Assembly: GCF_900188385.1 (NCBI RefSeq)
Contig: NZ_FZOI01000014.1
Coordinates: 62,001-126,000 of the forward strand
Length of the DNA stretch: 64,000 bases
DNA from: Azospirillum sp. RU38E
GTDB lineage: Bacteria > Pseudomonadota > Alphaproteobacteria > Azospirillales > Azospirillaceae
Reading direction: 5' to 3'
The stretch's first letter is position 1; every line of letters starts with the position of its first letter. This document shows, piece by piece, positions 46,241 to 56,158 of this stretch. Position numbers and translations under genes: made by a program. Below the pieces are notes generated by a model. The model saw only the letters and a program-made list of their open reading frames with translations. It was not told the origin of the DNA and did not search any database.

Positions 46241-47562
46241 TACCCCACGGCCTCCCCGGCCATGGGCAGCACCACGGTGACCCGCAGGCCCCCTTCTGGC
46301 CGGTTGGCCAGGCCGATCTCCCCACCATGGGCGCGGACAATATCATTTGCCACCGACAGGCCCAGCCCGGTGCCGCCCGTATCGCGCGAGCGCGAGCCTT
46401 CCAGGCGGAAGAAGGGGCGGAACACATTATCGAATTCAGTCTCCGGAATGCCCGGCCCGTCATCATCGATGGTGATGGTGACATTCTCACCCGTGATGGC
46501 GATGGCGATATCGGCCCGCTGACCATATTTCACGGCATTTTCCAACAGGTTGGCAATCGCCCGGCGCAAGGCCATCCGCCGGCCCATGATCGGCACCGCA
46601 AAGGGTGAGGGGGTTACGCTGGCCGGCTTGCCGCCGTCACGCATATCCTCCACCAGCCGTTCCAGCATGGCATTCAGTTCCAGCGGCTGAATATCCTCCT
46701 GTGCCGCCTCATCGCGGGCAAAGGCCAGGGTGGAGCCAATCATCGCCTCCATCTCCGCCAGATCATCCAGCATCTTTTCGCGCACCGAATCATCATCAAT
46801 GAATTCGGCGCGCAGGCGCATCCGGGTCAAAGGCGTGCGCAGATCGTGGCTGACAGCGGCCAGCATCCGCGTGCGATCCTCCACAAAGGCGCGCAGACGG
46901 CGCTGCATCTTGTTGAAGGCGGCAGCGGCCAGCCGCACCTCCCGTGGGCCCGCCTCATCCAGTGAGGGGGCATTCATATCCACGCCCAGCCGGTTGGCGG
47001 CGGCGGCAAAGCGGCGCAGGGGCCGGGTGGTGAAACCCAGTACCCACGCCGACAGCAGAATGGCCACCGCCGCACTGCCGGCCAGTGAGGCCAGGAAACC
47101 CGGTTCGCGCAGCGCATCCGTCGCCGTAACCGGGGCATGGAACCGCATCCAGGTGCCATCTTTCAGTTGCCGTGACACCTCGATCACCGAGGGTTCAGGC
47201 GGCGGCGGCACCGGCATCCCGAAGGGTGGGATGGAGATGGCGGGTGATTTCTCCGGCTGCCCCTCCTTCTTCGGCTCCTTCTCATAGACATCCAGCATGA
47301 CGTTGTGACCGGCGCTGGTGCGCACGGTCAGTTCCCGTTCCTTCAGCCCGCGCAGCACGGCCAGCCGCACATCGGTCGGCTGTTCCTCAATGGCGCGGGC
47401 GAATCCGTCCAGGCAATTGGCCAATTGTCCGCCCTCGGCATCGGCCACCGCCTCTGCCCGGTCAGATCGGTAAAGCCCCAGCGCAATGGCCTGGGACAAA
47501 AGGATACCCCCGACCAGCACGGCGAAAATGGAATAGGACATGCGGTCGGTCAGCGCCCTCAT
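46240..47562 (-). CDS. Sensor histidine kinase, EnvZ-like
   Basis: 440 residues. TM1 about 9-30, a periplasmic domain to about 156 with a Pro-rich segment, TM2 about 157-177, then HAMP, a dimerisation domain with the phospho-acceptor His239 (AAVSHDLRTPLTR) and an HATPase domain with N box ANLLENAVKYG and G box DDDGPGIP. It overlaps the response regulator gene by four bases. The signal is unknown; its PepSY neighbour suggests an envelope cue. Confidence 0.93.
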   Translation of the reverse strand: MRALTDRMSYSIFAVLVGGILLSQAIALGLYRSDRAEAVADAEGGQLANCLDGFARAIEEQPTDVRLAVLRGLKERELTVRTSAGHNVMLDVYEKEPKKEGQPEKSPAISIPPFGMPVPPPPEPSVIEVSRQLKDGTWMRFHAPVTATDALREPGFLASLAGSAAVAILLSAWVLGFTTRPLRRFAAAANRLGVDMNAPSLDEAGPREVRLAAAAFNKMQRRLRAFVEDRTRMLAAVSHDLRTPLTRMRLRAEFIDDDSVREKMLDDLAEMEAMIGSTLAFARDEAAQEDIQPLELNAMLERLVEDMRDGGKPASVTPSPFAVPIMGRRMALRRAIANLLENAVKYGQRADIAIAITGENVTITIDDDGPGIPETEFDNVFRPFFRLEGSRSRDTGGTGLGLSVANDIVRAHGGEIGLANRPEGGLRVTVVLPMAGEAVG

Positions 47563-48278
47563 GACGGCTGCACCTCCGGAGAGAAGATATAGCCGCCGGA
47601 ACGCACGGTCTTGATGATGGTGGGCTCCGCCGGGTCCTGTTCGATCTTGCGGCGCAGGCGGCTGATCTGCACATCGATGGAACGGTCGAACGGGCCGGCC
47701 GAGCGACCACGGGTGATTTCCAGCAGATCATCGCGGGACAGCACCCGCCGCGGCCGGGTGGCCAGGGCCACCAGCAGCTCATATTCACCGGCGGTCAGGG
47801 TGATCTCTTCCCCCTTCTGGTCGGTCAGGCGGCGCTGCGCCTGATCCAGCAGAAAACCGGCGAACTGGATGCTGCCGCTGGCAATGGGGGCGCCGTTGCT
47901 GCCAGTCTGGGCCCGGCGCAGCACCGCCTTGATGCGGGCCACCAGTTCGCGCGGGTTGAAGGGCTTGGGCAGATAATCATCGGCCCCGATCTCCAGCCCC
48001 AGGATGCGGTCCGCATCCTCCCCCATGGCGGAGAGCATGACGACGGGCGGCCCGCCCTCTGCCCGCACGGCGCGGCAAAGCGACAAACCATCTTCGCCCG
48101 GCATCATCAGATCCAGGACGATCAGGTCAATATTACGATCGGCCAGGAACCGCCGCATCTCCACCCCATCCTTGGCCGCCGTGACGCGGTAGCCATGACG
48201 GGTGAGATAGCGCGTCAGCAGATCGCGGATTTCGCGGTCGTCATCAACGACCAGAAGGTGGGTGCTTGTATCGGTCAT
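47559..48278 (-). CDS. OmpR/PhoB-family response regulator
   Basis: 239 residues. The receiver domain has the acidic pair VVDDD and phospho-acceptor Asp56 (LIVLDLMMPG). The C-terminal winged helix (about 140-235) ends with the usual VRSGGYIF wing. It forms a pair with the kinase it overlaps and is divergent from the PepSY gene; the palindrome at 48355-48369 between them may be its binding site. Confidence 0.94.
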   Translation of the reverse strand: MTDTSTHLLVVDDDREIRDLLTRYLTRHGYRVTAAKDGVEMRRFLADRNIDLIVLDLMMPGEDGLSLCRAVRAEGGPPVVMLSAMGEDADRILGLEIGADDYLPKPFNPRELVARIKAVLRRAQTGSNGAPIASGSIQFAGFLLDQAQRRLTDQKGEEITLTAGEYELLVALATRPRRVLSRDDLLEITRGRSAGPFDRSIDVQISRLRRKIEQDPAEPTIIKTVRSGGYIFSPEVQPS

Positions 48279-48354
48279 GACGGCAATTCTATCGCTGTGG
48301 GCCGGTATCTGCCGATGCCCATGTTGTTAACGCAAGGTAACGTTTTGATCGGCC

Positions 48355-48369
48355 GAAACACAGTGTTTC
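48355..48369. promoter_or_regulatory. Palindrome in the response regulator/PepSY divergent region
   Basis: GAAACAC-A-GTGTTTC is a perfect 7-base-arm inverted repeat. A tandem GTTAACG...GGTAACG motif lies about 20 bases before it (48326-48342). OmpR-type proteins prefer direct repeats, so the tandem motif may be as relevant as the palindrome. Confidence 0.45.
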
Positions 48370-48477
48370 ACAAGTCCCCCATCTTGGTCATGGAGGAGAA
48401 AAATCAGGGTGTTTTCCTAAGACTGTCCACGGACGAGAGCCGGGATGGACCGAGAGACGACCTGTGAGGAACCACCC

Positions 48478-48780
48478 ATGCGTACCCTGATCGCCATCGC
48501 CGCCGCCGCCTTTATCGGTATTTCCGCCGCCGGTGCAGCCGAACCGGCACAGGTTGCCGCCAAGGACAGCACCGCCCCCGTCGCCCGCACCGAACCGCTG
48601 ACCAGCCGTGAAGCCCGCGACATTGCCCGCACCTATCTGAAGGACAGCAAGATCCGGCAGGCCCGGGTGGGCGATGTCACCCAACGGAATGGTGAATACA
48701 AGGTCGTGCTGAAGTCAGCCGATGGCATTCCCTTCAAGACCCTGACCATCGACGCCGCCACCGGCGAAATCAAGGGCTGA
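48478..48780 (+). CDS. Secreted PepSY-domain protein
   Basis: 100 residues from ATG 48478 after TGAGGAA; the earlier ATG at 48445 is not preceded by a ribosome site. A signal peptide (about 1-22, ending AAGAAEP) precedes a single PepSY repeat (EARDIARTYLKDSKIRQARVG, ending TLTIDAATGEIKG). PepSY proteins are periplasmic and often adjoin two-component systems, where they may modulate the sensor. Confidence 0.82.
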   Translation: MRTLIAIAAAAFIGISAAGAAEPAQVAAKDSTAPVARTEPLTSREARDIARTYLKDSKIRQARVGDVTQRNGEYKVVLKSADGIPFKTLTIDAATGEIKG

Positions 48781-48827
48781 TAAAGGCCCCCGCAAACCGC
48801 TGTCGGCCATCCCCGTTGCCGGCAGCG

Positions 48828-48917
48828 GAAGGGGCGGCGCTCCCGGTTGTCCACCAGCCGCCCCTTCGACCGGGCCGGTGGGTGCTTGCCGGCCCCATCC
48901 CGGCCAGCACCCACCGG
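48828..48917. repeat. Two long inverted repeats after the PepSY gene
   Basis: GAAGGGGCGGC/GCCGCCCCTTC (48828-48838 and 48857-48867) is perfect. An 18-base pair of arms with one mismatch, starting CCGGTGGGTGC, spans 48875-48892 and 48900-48917. Neither has a T run, so they are not classic terminators. The whole 48781-49099 gap holds no gene and consists of such hairpins plus the dispersed repeat. Confidence 0.7.
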
Positions 48918-48980
48918 TACCAAGACCATGAGAAACGCGATGAACCCAAAGTCCATGCCAAGGGGCATGGAACATGACCC

Positions 48981-49062
48981 TTGGAGGCCGGCGACTGCCG
49001 GCCCGCGGGCCCGTGCCCGCGTGAGCCAAGGCGGCGGATGCCGCCGCCCGGCACTTGAGGGA
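48981..49062 (+). repeat. Multi-hairpin dispersed repeat, copy B
   Basis: The 82-base partner of 32984-33065 on the same strand. The first hairpin is GGCCGGC/GCCGGCC, where copy A has an A-T pair in place of one G-C pair, a compensatory change. A preceding CCATGCC/GGCATGG hairpin (48954-48971) differs in sequence from that before copy A but occupies a similar place. Confidence 0.8.
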
Positions 49063-49099
49063 ACTGATATTACCTGTTGAACGGAAGGAGGTCTGACCC

Positions 49100-50605
49100 A
49101 TGAAGCCCACCCAAGGCCCCCTGCTGTCCCTGTTCGACAATGGCGATGGCACCCCCTTGCAACAGCGCCTGTTCGACCGGCTGCGCGCCGCCATTCTGGA
49201 TGGCGCGATCCGTCCCGGTGAACGCCTGCCTTCCACCCGCACACTGGCGGCCGATCTGGGCGTGTCGCGCAACACCGTGGTGGCCGCTATCGACCGGCTG
49301 ATCGCAGAGGGCTATCTGGAAGCCCGCATCGGTTCCGGCACCTTTGTCAGCCGCAGCCTGCCCGATGATGCCATGGCCCCTGCCTTGCGGCTGGCCACAC
49401 CCCGGCCGCAAAAGCAGAACCTGCCGGTGATGGCCGCCGGAGCCGAAATCCTGCCGTTCCGGCCCTGTGTGCCGGCCTATGATGAATTTGATGTGGAGAA
49501 CTGGCGCCGGCTGCTGGCCAAGCGCTGGCGCGATACTGGCGGCCTGCTGCTGGGCAACGATACCGCCGCCGGCTGGGCCTCGCTGCGCCGCGTGCTGGCC
49601 GGGCATCTGCAGACCAGCCGGGGCATCAGCTGCGACCCGGAACAGATATTGATCCTGCCCGACCGCCGCACCGCTCTGGACCTTGCCGCCACGCTGCTGC
49701 TGGGGGCGGGCGATACGGTGTGGCTGGAAGATCCCGGCTGCAACCTGCAACATCTGGTCTTCGGCAACCGGGGCCTGCACGCCGTCCCCGTCCCCATGGA
49801 CAGCGACGGGCTTGATGTGGAACGCGCCCAACGGCTGGCACCGGATGCACGGTTGGCCTTGGTCAGCCCCGGCTGGCAGTTTCCGCTGGGCGGCACCATG
49901 CCCCTGCGCCGCCGCATGGCCATGCTGACCTGGGCCCGCCGCACCGGCGCCTGGCTGCTGGAGGATGATCGTGATGGCGGTTATCGCTATACCGGCCGGC
50001 CGCTACCGTCCCTGATGGGGCTGGATGACAGCGAACGGGTGCTGCATCTGGGCAGCCTGGACCAGACCCTGGTGCCCTCCCTGCGGCTGGCCTGGCTAGT
50101 GGTGCCGCCTGCCCTGCTGGGTGCCGCAAGATCATTACGGAACCGGATGGACATTACCGTTCCGCTACCGGAACAAATGGCGGTGCATGATTTCCTGGCC
50201 GAGGGGCATTTCTGCTCCCACCTGCGGCGGACAAGGCGGCTTTATGCGGAACGGCAGCAGGCGCTGCTGTTCGCCGCCGAACGCTATTGGCAAGGGATGC
50301 TGAGCTTGGAGGCCGCCGGGGCCGGGCTGCATCTGCTGGCCCGGCTGGCACCGGGGCTGGGTATCGGTGATACCAGCCTGTCGGCCCAGGCCCAGGCGGC
50401 CCGCCTGGATGTGCCCGCCCTTTCGCACTATCGCCATGGGCCGGCCCCGGCGGGCGATCCCGGCGCCTTGCTGCTGGGCTACGCCGCCTTTACACCGGAA
50501 AGGATCAGCCGGGCCGCTGAACGGTTGGCCCAGGTGCTGGAACGGGCGCAGGCCCAGGGCGAGACCCGCTTCGGCGGTGCCCGGCGGCTTGTTCCGGCTA
50601 CGTAA
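49100..50605 (+). CDS. MocR/GntR-type regulator with degenerate aminotransferase domain
   Basis: 501 residues with a perfect AAGGAGGT ribosome site. An N-terminal GntR winged helix (about 15-85: RAAILDGAIRPGERLPSTRT) is fused to a class I aminotransferase domain as in PdxR/GabR. The PLP lysine motif, usually SKTL, reads GSLDQTLVPSLRL, placing Gln322 where Lys should be. The phosphate region SPGWQFPLGG replaces the TPxHQFPTG pattern. So it probably does not bind PLP as an aldimine and may sense another ligand. The target may be its own promoter or a neighbour. Confidence 0.88.
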   Translation: MKPTQGPLLSLFDNGDGTPLQQRLFDRLRAAILDGAIRPGERLPSTRTLAADLGVSRNTVVAAIDRLIAEGYLEARIGSGTFVSRSLPDDAMAPALRLATPRPQKQNLPVMAAGAEILPFRPCVPAYDEFDVENWRRLLAKRWRDTGGLLLGNDTAAGWASLRRVLAGHLQTSRGISCDPEQILILPDRRTALDLAATLLLGAGDTVWLEDPGCNLQHLVFGNRGLHAVPVPMDSDGLDVERAQRLAPDARLALVSPGWQFPLGGTMPLRRRMAMLTWARRTGAWLLEDDRDGGYRYTGRPLPSLMGLDDSERVLHLGSLDQTLVPSLRLAWLVVPPALLGAARSLRNRMDITVPLPEQMAVHDFLAEGHFCSHLRRTRRLYAERQQALLFAAERYWQGMLSLEAAGAGLHLLARLAPGLGIGDTSLSAQAQAARLDVPALSHYRHGPAPAGDPGALLLGYAAFTPERISRAAERLAQVLERAQAQGETRFGGARRLVPAT

Positions 50606-51092
50606 CGTCTGCCACAAGGCCGCCGACCAGCCGCGCCAGGGCATCGGGTGCGATGGGAAAGACGGTATTGGGTGTGCCGGCCGCCGCCCAGATCACCGGA
50701 TAGGCCAACAGGTCACGGTCAAACAGGGTGATGGGCGGCACATTGTGGCCAACCGGCGGCACCCCGCCGATGACATAGCCGGTCTTCTGCCGCACAAAAT
50801 CAGCATCGGCCTTGGCCAGACGTTCCCCGGCCAGGGCCGATGCCAGATGCCGCGCCACCGTCGCCTCATTCACCCGGTTGCTGCCCGAGGCCACCACCAG
50901 AATCGGCCGGGCGGTGTCACGGGTGCGGAACATGATGGATTTGGCAATCTGCGCCACCTCGCAGCCAATCGCGGCCGCCGCCTCCGCCGAGGTGCGGGTG
51001 GAGGCGGCGAATTCCAGCACATGGATCGGGTGCCCGTGATCATTCAGCAGATTCTGGATTTTCTGCGCACTGGGGCTGAGCGAGATGGCCAT
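50598..51092 (-). CDS. YbaK/ProXp-type aminoacyl-tRNA deacylase
   Basis: 164 residues with the YbaK/EbsC editing fold (family cores AAIGCEVAQIAKSIMFR and VRQKTGYVIGGVPPVGH). It hydrolyses mischarged tRNA-Pro/Cys in trans. It overlaps the 3' end of the MocR-like gene by eight bases and is followed after six bases upstream by proC in the same strand direction, so the two are cotranscribed. Confidence 0.88.
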   Translation of the reverse strand: MAISLSPSAQKIQNLLNDHGHPIHVLEFAASTRTSAEAAAAIGCEVAQIAKSIMFRTRDTARPILVVASGSNRVNEATVARHLASALAGERLAKADADFVRQKTGYVIGGVPPVGHNVPPITLFDRDLLAYPVIWAAAGTPNTVFPIAPDALARLVGGLVADVT

Positions 51093-51098
51093 GGGTGA

Positions 51099-51908
<810 letters not shown>

Positions 51909-51971
51909 ATTCCTCCCCGGAAAAGCGTTGGCCCGGCCTTTCCCCGAACGGGGTTCAGGATCGGCCGGTTC

Positions 51972-52475
51972 TCAAGCCTCCCCAACCGTATCCAGAATGG
52001 CAGCGGCCACCGCTTCCTGCGCCGTTTTGCCACCCCAGATGACAAACTGGAAGGCCGGATAGAAACGCTCGCACTCTGCCAGGGCAATGTCCACCAAGTC
52101 TTCCAACTGTTCCGAACTGGCACCACGGGCACCGCGCAACAAGGTGGTCTGGCGGAACATCGGTGTCGCCTGATCTGGGCAGACATCGAAATGGCCCAGC
52201 CAGAGCTTGGGATTGACCTCCCCCAGCAATTCCGACACCGAGACGCGGCGCGGACCCGGCACCTTCATGTCAAACTGGCAGGAGAACTGCATCGCGCTCA
52301 CCTCCGACTGCCACATGAAGAACAGGCGATAGTCACACCAGCGACCGGTGATCTCCACCACCATCTCTTCTTCATTCACGCGGTCGAAGGCCCACTCATT
52401 GGCAGCAACGATCTCTTCCAGAATATCCAGCGGATTATGGGTGGATGCCGCATGTTCCACGGAAACGGCCGTCAT
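51972..52475 (-). CDS. YbjN domain protein
   Basis: 167 residues from ATG 52475 with TGAGGAGAG upstream. The YbjN fold resembles type III secretion chaperones (DYRLFFMWQSEVSAMQFSCQFD, then FHF-type beta strands). In alphaproteobacteria it regularly precedes proC, as here. The function is unknown, perhaps in stress or motility control. Confidence 0.85.
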   Translation of the reverse strand: MTAVSVEHAASTHNPLDILEEIVAANEWAFDRVNEEEMVVEITGRWCDYRLFFMWQSEVSAMQFSCQFDMKVPGPRRVSVSELLGEVNPKLWLGHFDVCPDQATPMFRQTTLLRGARGASSEQLEDLVDIALAECERFYPAFQFVIWGGKTAQEAVAAAILDTVGEA

Positions 52476-52666
52476 ACTCTCTCTCCTCAGTCCCCCACCG
52501 ATCCCCGGGACCGGCCCGCCACCCTGGTTTGACCCAGATATTGTGGCGTATGGTTGATGAGCCACCATGGATACGGTGCCAGCGCCTACTTGCGTGTGCA
52601 ACCTGAATCCAGGGCCGGCCCACCCCCTTTGTCACATGTTCTACTGACGGCCTTCCCGACCATGGC

Positions 52667-52691
52667 AAAACCCCACCGCAAGGCGGCGGGG
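52667..52691 (-). terminator. Rho-independent terminator of ubiK
   Basis: Minus-strand stem CCCCGCCGC/GCGGTGGGG with a CTT loop, one G-T pair, then TTTT. Confidence 0.8.
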
Positions 52692-52724
52692 CGCCGGCAA
52701 TCCGTAAAACCGATAAAGCGTCAT

Positions 52725-53024
52725 TCAGCCCTGGCGGGCTGCCTGCAATTCCGCCACCAGGGCTTCCAGCTTGGCCACGCGTTCTTCCAACGGAGCGGCG
52801 GCAGCCAGCTTCTCCTCCAGTTCCTCCTGGCGGGCGCGGGCCTCCGCCGCCATGGTCTTGGCGGCCTCGAACTCTTCGCGGGAAACGACATCCATCTGTG
52901 ACAGGATGCGTTCGAACTGCTGGCGGAACTGCGCCTCCACCTCCGCGCGGATGCCCGACAGGGCGCCGACGGCGCCGCTGGCCACACGGGCCAGGTCATC
53001 CAACAGCTTGTTCTCGATCTGCAT
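52725..53024 (-). CDS. ubiK: Ubiquinone biosynthesis accessory factor UbiK
   Basis: 99 residues of the BMFP family. An amphipathic start (MQIENKLLDDLARVASGA) and a C-terminal coiled coil (about 52-95) match UbiK, which supports the ubiquinone synthesis complex by binding lipid. Divergent from lgt, closed by a terminator. Confidence 0.87.
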   Translation of the reverse strand: MQIENKLLDDLARVASGAVGALSGIRAEVEAQFRQQFERILSQMDVVSREEFEAAKTMAAEARARQEELEEKLAAAAPLEERVAKLEALVAELQAARQG

Positions 53025-53211
53025 GGGTTGATACCCCTTTCAAAAGCGGGCGGCATTATGGTGACGACATCGGGCTCTGTCCATGGCGTTAGCCGCAAGC
53101 GCGCCCCGCTTGCCCCGCCTGTCAAGACACACCTATATAGGCCGCGACAGTGGACACGCCGCAACGGCGCGCCTACCCCTTCATCTGGTGATCGGCGGAC
53201 CTGCCGACCAG

Positions 53212-54066
53212 ATGCCAACCGCGACGACGGTGCCGATGATGCTTGCCATCCCCTTTCCCGCCTTCGATCCCGTGGCTTTGTCCCTGGGGCCCGTTTCGAT
53301 AAAATGGTACGGGCTGGCCTATGCCGTCGGCATTGCCTTCGCGCTCTGGTACACGATGCGGCTGGCCCGCAATACCGGCCTGCGGCCGACTCCGGATGAT
53401 TTGTCGGATTTTCTGATCTGGGCGGCCGGCGGCATCCTGATCGGCGGCCGGCTGGGCAGTGTCATCTTTTACAATCTGGAAGCCTATATCGCCGATCCGC
53501 TGGAAATTCTCCGTGTGTGGCACGGCGGCATGTCCTTCCATGGCGGTCTCAGCGGGGTGATCGTCGCCATGCTGATCTTCTCCTGGCGGCGGGGTTTCTC
53601 CCCCTTCGCGCTGGGCGATCTGGTGGCCTGCGCCGCCCCGGTGGGGCTGCTGCTGGGCCGGCTGGCCAATTTCGTCAATGGGGAGCTGTGGGGTCGTCCG
53701 GCGGATGTGCCCTGGGCCATGATCTTCCCCACTGGCGGCGACATTCCGCGCCATCCCAGCCAGCTTTATCAGGCCGGGCTGGAAGGTATTGTCCTGTTCA
53801 TCGTGATGTTCCTTCTGGTGCGCAATCAGGCGCTGCGTGCCCGCACCGGTACCCTGTCCGGCTGTTTCCTGATCGGTTACGCAATTGCCCGTATCGTGGG
53901 TGAGTTCTTCCGCCAACCCGACGCCCAGGTCGGATTCCTGGCCTTTGGCACCACCATGGGGCAAATCCTTTCCGTGCCGATGCTGCTGGCTGGCCTGTGG
54001 ATGGTGCTGCGGGCCCCGTTCGGTACGCCCGTGCCGGCCCCGGTGGTGCAGGAAAAGGCACCGTGA
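53212..54066 (+). CDS. lgt: Prolipoprotein diacylglyceryl transferase
   Basis: Transfers diacylglycerol to the lipobox cysteine of lipoproteins in the inner membrane. About 284 residues from ATG 53212; Met at 53236 is an alternative and the frame to 53083 is unsupported. Seven hydrophobic helices, the Lgt signature GRLANFVNGELWGRP and the catalytic-loop HGGMSFHGGLSG are present. Its stop overlaps the next gene by GTGA. Confidence 0.95.
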   Translation: MPTATTVPMMLAIPFPAFDPVALSLGPVSIKWYGLAYAVGIAFALWYTMRLARNTGLRPTPDDLSDFLIWAAGGILIGGRLGSVIFYNLEAYIADPLEILRVWHGGMSFHGGLSGVIVAMLIFSWRRGFSPFALGDLVACAAPVGLLLGRLANFVNGELWGRPADVPWAMIFPTGGDIPRHPSQLYQAGLEGIVLFIVMFLLVRNQALRARTGTLSGCFLIGYAIARIVGEFFRQPDAQVGFLAFGTTMGQILSVPMLLAGLWMVLRAPFGTPVPAPVVQEKAP

Positions 54067-55166
54067 CCAGCGCGCTGCTGCCCCTGCTGACCCGGCGCAT
54101 CGCGCTGGGCGGGCCGATCAGCGTCGCCAGCTTTATGGCTGAGGCGTTGGGCCATCCAGAGCATGGCTATTACATCACCCGCGACCCGCTGGGCAGCGCG
54201 GGGGACTTCACCACCGCCCCGGAAATCAGCCAGATGTTCGGGGAGATGGTGGGCGTCTGGCTGGCCGATTGCTGGCTGCGGCTGGGCAGCCCCGATCCTG
54301 TGACCCTGGTGGAGCTGGGGCCGGGGCGCGGTACCCTGATGGCCGATGCGCTGCGGGCCACCCGCCGGGTGCCGGGCTTCCATGCCGCCCTGCGGCTGGC
54401 CCTGGTGGAAACCAGCCCCACCCTGCGCGCCCGACAGGCCGCCATTCTGGGGGATTATTCCCCGCAATGGCATGACAGTCTGGCCGATGTGCCGGCCGGG
54501 CCGATGCTGCTGGTCGCCAACGAATTTTTCGACGCCCTGCCCATCCGCCAGTTTGTGCGCGGCCCACGCGGCTGGGCCGAACGCAAGGTCGGACTGGATG
54601 AGGGCGGCGGCCTCTGCTTCATGCTGGAACCGGCACCGGCAGCCGCCGCCCTGCACCCGGTCTTCGCCGATCCGCGCATTCCAGCCGGAGCGGTGGCGGA
54701 ACTCTGCCCTGCCGGGATCGGTATCGCACGGGAGATCGGCCAGCGGCTGGCCGAAGCACCCGGTGCCGCCCTGCTGGTTGACTATGGCTATGCCGGCCCC
54801 GCCATCGGCGATACGCTGCAGGCCCTGCGGGCCCATCGCATGGTGCCGGTGCTGGATGATCCCGGTCTGGCAGACCTGACGGCGCACGTCGATTTCACCG
54901 CCCTGGCCCAGGCGGCCCAGCAGCGGGGGGCAGAGGCCCATCCCGGCCCCGGCCGCACCATCGATCAGGGGGATTTGTTGCGGGCCTTGGGGATTGAGGC
55001 ACGCGCTGCCGCCCTTTCCCGCCAGGCCAGCCCCCAACAGGCCGCCGATATTGCCGCCGCCCTGACCCGCCTGACGGGGCCGGGGCAGATGGGGCGGCTG
55101 TTCAAGACCATCGCCCTGACCAGCCCCGGTTTCGGCCCCCCGGCCGGCTTTGCCCCCCATCCCTGA
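54063..55166 (+). CDS. SAM-dependent methyltransferase, MidA/NDUFAF7 family
   Basis: 367 residues from GTG 54063, overlapping the lgt stop by four bases. The Rossmann motif I is VTLVELGPGRGTLMADAL. The protein carries the DUF185 features (GHPEHGYYITRDPLGSAGDF at residues 30-50, ANEFFDALPI). Its human relative NDUFAF7 methylates a complex I subunit. Second gene of lgt-midA-pgeF. Confidence 0.9.
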   Translation: MTSALLPLLTRRIALGGPISVASFMAEALGHPEHGYYITRDPLGSAGDFTTAPEISQMFGEMVGVWLADCWLRLGSPDPVTLVELGPGRGTLMADALRATRRVPGFHAALRLALVETSPTLRARQAAILGDYSPQWHDSLADVPAGPMLLVANEFFDALPIRQFVRGPRGWAERKVGLDEGGGLCFMLEPAPAAAALHPVFADPRIPAGAVAELCPAGIGIAREIGQRLAEAPGAALLVDYGYAGPAIGDTLQALRAHRMVPVLDDPGLADLTAHVDFTALAQAAQQRGAEAHPGPGRTIDQGDLLRALGIEARAAALSRQASPQQAADIAAALTRLTGPGQMGRLFKTIALTSPGFGPPAGFAPHP

Positions 55167-55183
55167 TCGGGAAGGAGAACGAG

Positions 55184-55948
55184 ATGATCACCCTGCCCCT
55201 GCTGGTCGCCCTGCCCGGCATCCGCCATGGTTTCATGACCCGCGACGGCGGTGTCTCCACCGGTATCTATGCCGGGCTGAATTGCGGCCTGGGCTCCAAC
55301 GATAATCCCGACCATGTGCGGGAGAACCGGGCCCGGGCGGTGCAGGCGCTGGGCCTGCCGCCCGACGCGCTGGTGACCGTGCATCAGGTGCACAGCCCCG
55401 ACGTCGCCACCGTCACCGCCCCTTGGTCACCGGCTGACGCACCGCGCGCCGATGCCATGGTGACCGACCGGCCCGGTATCGCGCTGGGCATTCTGACGGC
55501 CGATTGCGTGCCGGTGCTGTTCTGCGACGCAGAGGCCGGTGTCATCGGTGCCGCCCATGCCGGCTGGAAGGGGGCGGCGGGTGGCGTGCTGTCGGCAACC
55601 GTCGCCACCATGACCGGGCTGGGCGCCGATCCAACCCGCATCCGCGCCGCCGTCGGACCGCATATCGCCTGGGACAGTTACGAGGTGGGGCCGGAATTCC
55701 GTGACCGGTTCCTGGCCATGACCGCCGACAATGCAAAGCTGTTCAAGCCCAGCCGGCGCGAAAGCCACTGGATGTTCGATCTGGCGGGCTATGTCGATGA
55801 CCGGCTGCGGGCCGCCGGCATCAGCCGCATTGCCCATGCCGGCCAGGATACGGTGACCCAGGAGGACCGCTTCTTCTCCTATCGCCGCACCACCCTGCGC
55901 GGGGAGCCGGATTATGGGCGGGGCATTTCCCTGATCGCGCTGGGTTGA
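55184..55948 (+). CDS. pgeF: Peptidoglycan editing factor (YfiH/laccase-domain)
   Basis: 254 residues; third gene of the lgt operon. The zinc/copper ligand motifs are visible: VHQVHSPDV, DCVPVLFCD and HAGWKGAAGG. PgeF removes mis-incorporated L-Ser-containing precursors from peptidoglycan synthesis. A GGAAGGAGAAC ribosome site lies upstream. Confidence 0.92.
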   Translation: MITLPLLVALPGIRHGFMTRDGGVSTGIYAGLNCGLGSNDNPDHVRENRARAVQALGLPPDALVTVHQVHSPDVATVTAPWSPADAPRADAMVTDRPGIALGILTADCVPVLFCDAEAGVIGAAHAGWKGAAGGVLSATVATMTGLGADPTRIRAAVGPHIAWDSYEVGPEFRDRFLAMTADNAKLFKPSRRESHWMFDLAGYVDDRLRAAGISRIAHAGQDTVTQEDRFFSYRRTTLRGEPDYGRGISLIALG

Positions 55949-56158
55949 GCCACCGTTGCAGTTTGCAAAGACGATTGCAGAGTCGGTACAAATTCGATGT
56001 ATCTCGTACCAAAAATGCCACAGCTGCAAAAAATCAGGCAAAATTTGCCCACTTGATTAACCCGACATTCACAGGTGCCGTGCGATCCTGCTCGAAATTA
56101 CAGCTAATCCCTTGTAGAGTCTGGCCTACGATCCTTGCCTGACAGGAGCGCGGTTCCC
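55949..56158. promoter_or_regulatory. fliF upstream region
   Basis: AT-richer 210-base gap with a near-perfect palindrome GGCAAA-A-TTTGCC (56037-56049) and an inverted pair GGTAC/GTACC (55985-56010). A TGGC...TTGC pair before fliF has the wrong spacing for sigma-54. No gene. It likely holds the flagellar class promoter. Confidence 0.4.

Noticed and set aside
56125-56142. Sigma-54-like TGGC...TTGC pair before fliF
   Set aside because: The GG and GC elements are two bases too far apart and would overlap the ribosome site.
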